Source: Cognatundibacterium jejuense
GTDB lineage: Bacteria > Pseudomonadota > Gammaproteobacteria > Burkholderiales > Burkholderiaceae_D
Direction of reading: 5' to 3'
Length of the DNA stretch: 61,156 nucleotides
NCBI RefSeq assembly: GCF_014284255.1
Contig: NZ_JACOFV010000020.1
Location: 1 to 61,156 of the forward strand
In this document: piece by piece, positions 58,038-61,156 of the stretch
How positions within the stretch are numbered: position 1 is the first letter of the stretch
Layout of the letters: the number at the start of each line of letters is the position of its first letter
The notes under the pieces: generated by a model
Databases searched by the model: none
The model's input: the letters and a program-made list of their open reading frames with translations, nothing else
Told to the model about the DNA's origin: nothing
Made by a program: the position numbers and the translations under genes

Positions 58038-58328
58038 CTACGCGACGATTTGCACGCCACGCCAGAATGCAATATAGCCAGTAATCTTTTTTGCGGCATC
58101 TTTGGGCTGTAGATACGTCCAACCCGCATTGGCATTGGTTTGCTCATCCGCCACGATATCAAAATAATTCGCTGTACCCTTCCAGTGACATACCGTCTGT
58201 TTGTCACTGTGCTTCAAATAATTTTGATCGACGTTTTGTGGAGGGAAGTACACATTTCCTTCCAATACGATAACTTCATTCTCAGAGGCTTCGGCAATGA
58301 TTTTGTTGTTCCAGATTGCGGTCGGCAT
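58038..58328 (-). CDS. DUF427 domain protein
   Basis: 96 residues, one DUF427 domain: AIWNNKIIAEASENEVIVLEG, YFPP, KQTVCHWKGTANYFDI and AGWTYLQP. Function unknown; a small beta-rich cytoplasmic fold. GGAGTAAG lies just upstream of the ATG. It is 29 bases downstream of egtB on the same strand and may be co-transcribed with the ergothioneine genes. Confidence 0.92.
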   Translation of the reverse strand: MPTAIWNNKIIAEASENEVIVLEGNVYFPPQNVDQNYLKHSDKQTVCHWKGTANYFDIVADEQTNANAGWTYLQPKDAAKKITGYIAFWRGVQIVA

Positions 58329-58357
58329 GGCTTACTCCTTTCTTTGTCAGTGGGTGG

Positions 58358-59572
58358 TTAATCGTCGGTATCGGATATTGAGCGTGCTAAGCGTATGCCT
58401 GTTCTTTGCCAACGCGCATGGCTAGGGAAGAAATTTCTGTAAGTGAGTCTGCTATGGTGCGGCGGCGTGAAGCTCGATGAACCACGCAATACATACTGAT
58501 TCACCATAAATTTGCCGTTATATTCACCGATCGCACCGGCAGGAATTTCAAATCCCGGGTAAGGCGCGTAACTGCTGCTGGTCCATTGCCAGCAACTATC
58601 AAATAGCTGGTGCAGATTGTCGTCTTTTTGTGCTGCACATTCCCACTCCGCTTCTGTTGGCAAGCGTGCACCGGCCCAACTCGCATATGCAGCCGCTTCA
58701 AAATAAGAGAGATGACTGACGCTTTCATGCATATCTAAGGGCTGCAATCCGTTCAGGCTGAATTCCTGCCAATGCGCGTCGGAGTGCCAGTATAGTGGAT
58801 GACGGATTTGATTCTGACGTAACCAATCCCAGCCCTCGGCCAACCACCAGCTTGGGTTTTGGTAACCACCATCCTGAATAAAGAGTAGATACTCCCCATT
58901 GTTGATGAGACGTGATGTCAGCGAAAAGGGCTCTACAAATTGCCGATGGCGTGGCTTTTCATTATCAAAGCAAAAATCAGATCCTTCATGGCCAATTTCT
59001 AGTAAATGCGCATCGAATCGATGCCACTCTAGGGGCGTATTGCTGATGCAATGATCGCTGACATCTGCTTGTTCAGCGTGAGGGTGTTCACTCAGTAGTG
59101 CAGGATATAAAGGATTGCATGACAGCAGGTGCTTGATATCTGTCAGCATCAATTCCTGATGCTGTTGTTCATGCTGTATTCCTAGTTCTATGCGCTCTGA
59201 GAGTTTTTCTGATTTGAGCGTGGTAAGCAAATGTTGCACGCGCAGATCAGTAGCGTGGCGGTATTCTAAAATCTCGGCCAGCGCTGGCCTGCTCAGCAAA
59301 CCACGTTGTGCGCGTGGATGCTTTTCACCCACGCCGTTGTAATACGAGTTAAACAGTACCTTGAACTGTGGATGGAATGGGATGAAGTCTGTATCGAATG
59401 CTTCCAGCACAAAGGTTTCAAAAAACCAGGTTGTATGTGCCAGATGCCATTTCAATGGGCTTGCGTCTGGCATCGATTGCACGCAGGCATCTTCAGCACT
59501 GACCAGCGCAGCGATGTTCAGTGTATGCTGTCTGGTTTGCTTCCAACGCTCTGCTAAGGTAGTTGTCCGCAT
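58358..59572 (-). CDS. egtB: Ergothioneine biosynthesis sulfoxide synthase EgtB
   Basis: Non-haem iron enzyme joining hercynine with a thiol (gamma-glutamylcysteine or cysteine) and oxygen. 404 residues: N-terminal DinB-like domain with iron ligands in WHLAHTTWFFE and IQHEQQHQELML (HxxxHxE), then the FGE-sulfatase domain (about 180-400) with FSLTSRLINNGEY, GARLPTEAEWE and the tail VLRGSSSFTPPHHSRLTYRNFF. 15 bases after egtD. Confidence 0.94.
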   Translation of the reverse strand: MRTTTLAERWKQTRQHTLNIAALVSAEDACVQSMPDASPLKWHLAHTTWFFETFVLEAFDTDFIPFHPQFKVLFNSYYNGVGEKHPRAQRGLLSRPALAEILEYRHATDLRVQHLLTTLKSEKLSERIELGIQHEQQHQELMLTDIKHLLSCNPLYPALLSEHPHAEQADVSDHCISNTPLEWHRFDAHLLEIGHEGSDFCFDNEKPRHRQFVEPFSLTSRLINNGEYLLFIQDGGYQNPSWWLAEGWDWLRQNQIRHPLYWHSDAHWQEFSLNGLQPLDMHESVSHLSYFEAAAYASWAGARLPTEAEWECAAQKDDNLHQLFDSCWQWTSSSYAPYPGFEIPAGAIGEYNGKFMVNQYVLRGSSSFTPPHHSRLTYRNFFPSHARWQRTGIRLARSISDTDD

Positions 59573-59587
59573 GATCTGATCCTCAAT

Positions 59588-60553
59588 TTACAAAGCTTTG
59601 GCGTAAACCACCGCAAACCAGTTATTGCTATCCGTCCAGTATTGTGCGTGCCCAAAACCTGCCGAGTCGAGCAGGGCTAAGAATTTATCCAAGCTGTATT
59701 TATAGCTATTTTCAGTATGAATTTTTTCGCCTGGCAAGAAATGTCTGTGCATATTCTTCCACGTGACTGTTTGTGCAGTCCGCGCTTCTAAATGCATCTC
59801 TATGCGTGAATGACTTGTATTAAATAGAGCGTGGTGACGCCATTGCTGTACGTCAAAATTGCTGCCGAGTATTTGGTTGATGTGACGTAATACATTCAGA
59901 TTGAAGGCAGCGGTAACGCCTAATGCATCGTCATAAGCCTGATGCAAGGTATCATGATCCTTTATCAGATCGATACCGATCAACAGTCCACCATCAGCAT
60001 CGCATTCAGAACGTAAGTGCCGCAAAAAAGCATGTGCGTGACTCGGTTCAAAATTTCCTATCGATGAGCCGGGATAGAAAAATAGCCGTTTGTCGCTGCG
60101 GATCTCATCTGGCAGTGTCCATGGCTTCGAAAAATCCAGTCCCAAAGCTGTCATTTCTATATAAGGGAAGCGCTGTTGCAAACGTTGCACCGCGTCTTCC
60201 AGATACTTAATGGAGATATCGATAGGAACATATTGATTTGGATGCAATAACGGAAACAGTCGTGCCGCTTTACGACAATTTCCTGCACCGAGATCAATCA
60301 GCGTGCTGTGCGGTCCTATTGCATGGGCTATGTCGCTCATGTATTGAGTGAAGATGCTGGCCTCAGTGCGGGTTGGATAATATTCTGGTAGCTCGCAAAT
60401 AGCATCGAATAGTACTGAGCCCACTGCATCATATAAGTACTTAGGGGACGTATGTGCGGCATCAGACAATAAGCCGATTTCTAGTTCGTGTTGAGAGGGA
60501 TGCGGCAAAGCGATCACTTCCGCTTCGTTGTTACCAGTAAATGCAAGAGACAT
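59588..60553 (-). CDS. egtD: L-histidine N-alpha-methyltransferase EgtD
   Basis: Trimethylates histidine to hercynine with S-adenosylmethionine. 321 residues: SPKYLYDAVGSVLFDAICEL, YYPTRTEA, SAM motif IDLGAGNCRKA, FFYPGSSIGNFEP and the C-terminal EIHTENSYKY-type segment that binds histidine. AAGGGTGG precedes the ATG. First gene of egtD-egtB; egtA, egtC and egtE are not in the window, as in other proteobacterial two-gene clusters. Confidence 0.95.
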   Translation of the reverse strand: MSLAFTGNNEAEVIALPHPSQHELEIGLLSDAAHTSPKYLYDAVGSVLFDAICELPEYYPTRTEASIFTQYMSDIAHAIGPHSTLIDLGAGNCRKAARLFPLLHPNQYVPIDISIKYLEDAVQRLQQRFPYIEMTALGLDFSKPWTLPDEIRSDKRLFFYPGSSIGNFEPSHAHAFLRHLRSECDADGGLLIGIDLIKDHDTLHQAYDDALGVTAAFNLNVLRHINQILGSNFDVQQWRHHALFNTSHSRIEMHLEARTAQTVTWKNMHRHFLPGEKIHTENSYKYSLDKFLALLDSAGFGHAQYWTDSNNWFAVVYAKAL

Positions 60554-60755
60554 ATACCACCCTTTTTGAGAGGAAACATCAACAGCAATGGGGACAAGTT
60601 GAGTGACAAATCAGCAAATCAGTAGATATTTAAAGCAGAATTGATAATTTGTTTATGCGCCCATGGTATATCGATTTAATGACCAGCGTTTGACTTCCTC
60701 GCGAACAAAGGCAGACGTATTTCAACGAATGGATATTTGTCTTCACAAGCGCTTC

Positions 60756-60822
60756 ATCATTAATCTAAATTATTTTCAATTTTCCTTGCAATAGGCCAGT
60801 TAACTTTGCTATAGTTCGCCTC
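60756..60822 (+). promoter_or_regulatory. rRNA operon promoter with UP-like element
   Basis: TTGCAA (60786-60791), 18 bp, TATAGT (60810-60815), then a GC-rich discriminator TCGCCTCCCGC; an AT-rich UP-like tract lies at 60756-60785. This is the pattern of a strong growth-rate-controlled rRNA promoter. Transcript start estimated near 60822. Bases 60554-60755 hold nothing else recognisable beyond the egtD upstream region. Confidence 0.7.
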
Positions 60823-60839
60823 CCGCTAAAACGGGAGGC
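60818..60839 (+). promoter_or_regulatory. Hairpin at start of rRNA leader
   Basis: GCCTCCCG-ctaaaa-CGGGAGGC, a perfect 8-bp stem overlapping the predicted transcript start. Confidence 0.6.
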
Positions 60840-61156
60840 AAGAAGAAAGCAGCGGCCAGCAACTCCGGCGGTTTGATTTGATGAGATTGACGCGAAAGCG
60901 ACAACATCTGCATAAGATGCATCGAAACGAACAGCAAAAGCAATCAGGAGTTGACAGGGTAAATAAAGTGCTGCATAATCTCGCTTCTCTGCTGCAAACG
61001 AACACAACGCTTCGTTGCTAAATCAAGTAAAAAATACTTCGGTTTGAGCGGAAAAGAATTTAAACCATTCGGTTCTTTAACAATTAACAGTCAATAAATG
61101 TGAGCACTTGATGAAAGCGCACCGATTAGTTTCTAACTGATCGGAATGCTTAAAAA
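60840..61156 (+). other. rRNA operon leader with boxA (16S gene begins beyond window)
   Basis: Non-coding leader. boxA-like GTTCTTTAACAATTA at 61072-61086 is the antitermination signal of rRNA operons, and the following ACAGTCAATAAATGTGAGCAC resembles betaproteobacterial 16S leaders. A hairpin at 61122-61144 (10-bp arms, one G-T pair) may belong to the RNase III processing region. The mature 16S start is not reached. Confidence 0.8.

Overview
The window is chromosomal DNA of a betaproteobacterium, most likely Burkholderiales, family Oxalobacteraceae. Evidence: an rdgC/argS/SPOR/dsbA block, a LiuR-controlled leucine operon with aceK inside it, TTGACGTTAACGTCAA-type LiuR operators, and a ribosomal-RNA leader at the right edge with a betaproteobacterial-looking boxA. 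Base composition looks near 50 percent GC by eye, low for the order and reminiscent of Undibacterium. The genus is inference. I see no transposase, integrase, phage gene, CRISPR array or tRNA gene.

Layout. 1-7 kb: housekeeping genes (rdgC, argS, a SPOR-domain envelope protein, dsbA), then a short-chain dehydrogenase coupled to a B12/iron-binding-type protein that lacks a signal peptide. 7-14 kb: signalling, with a 1600-residue REC-PASx4-histidine kinase-REC-HPt-REC-EAL protein, a downstream single REC protein resembling its third receiver, and a methyl-accepting protein without a periplasmic sensor. 14-25 kb: EamA exporter, M14 carboxypeptidase overlapping an alpha/beta hydrolase, gshA, a VOC protein, an ABC exporter pair, small TM2 and DUF805 membrane proteins and a catalase-family haem protein. 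24.6-30 kb: an aspartate-to-alanine module (aspartate 4-decarboxylase plus two tandem AspT antiporters). 30-33.3 kb: an operon of two related uncharacterised proteins followed by a DyP-type peroxidase. 33.5-35.4 kb: an aspartate/glutamate racemase-family protein and a metallo-beta-lactamase-fold hydrolase.

35.5-58 kb is the centrepiece: a long rightward leucine/isovalerate catabolic cluster. LiuR is followed by liuA, a serine/threonine dehydratase-like enzyme, aceK, a thiolase, an SDR, a second acyl-CoA dehydrogenase, a DsbA-fold isomerase, a rhodanese, a YchJ-like protein, liuB, a secreted hydrolase and liuC. The complete bioA-bioF-bioD-bioB operon comes next, then liuD, a divergent PdxJ, a GhrA-like reductase and liuE. 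The biotin genes thus lie between the two subunit genes of the biotin-dependent methylcrotonyl-CoA carboxylase. LiuA, LiuBD, LiuC and LiuE take isovaleryl-CoA to acetyl-CoA plus acetoacetate; the thiolase and AceK handle products and the glyoxylate/TCA branch point.

58-61.2 kb: a DUF427 protein, the ergothioneine genes egtB and egtD, and then the promoter and leader of an rRNA operon whose 16S gene starts just beyond the right end.

The best leads for undescribed biology are the paralogue-pair/DyP operon with a Fur-like palindromic upstream region, the two-form LiuR operators, a 121-bp nested inverted-repeat element inside the liu cluster, the divergent PdxJ behind a 4 x 12-bp tandem repeat, and the biotin operon embedded in the leucine cluster.
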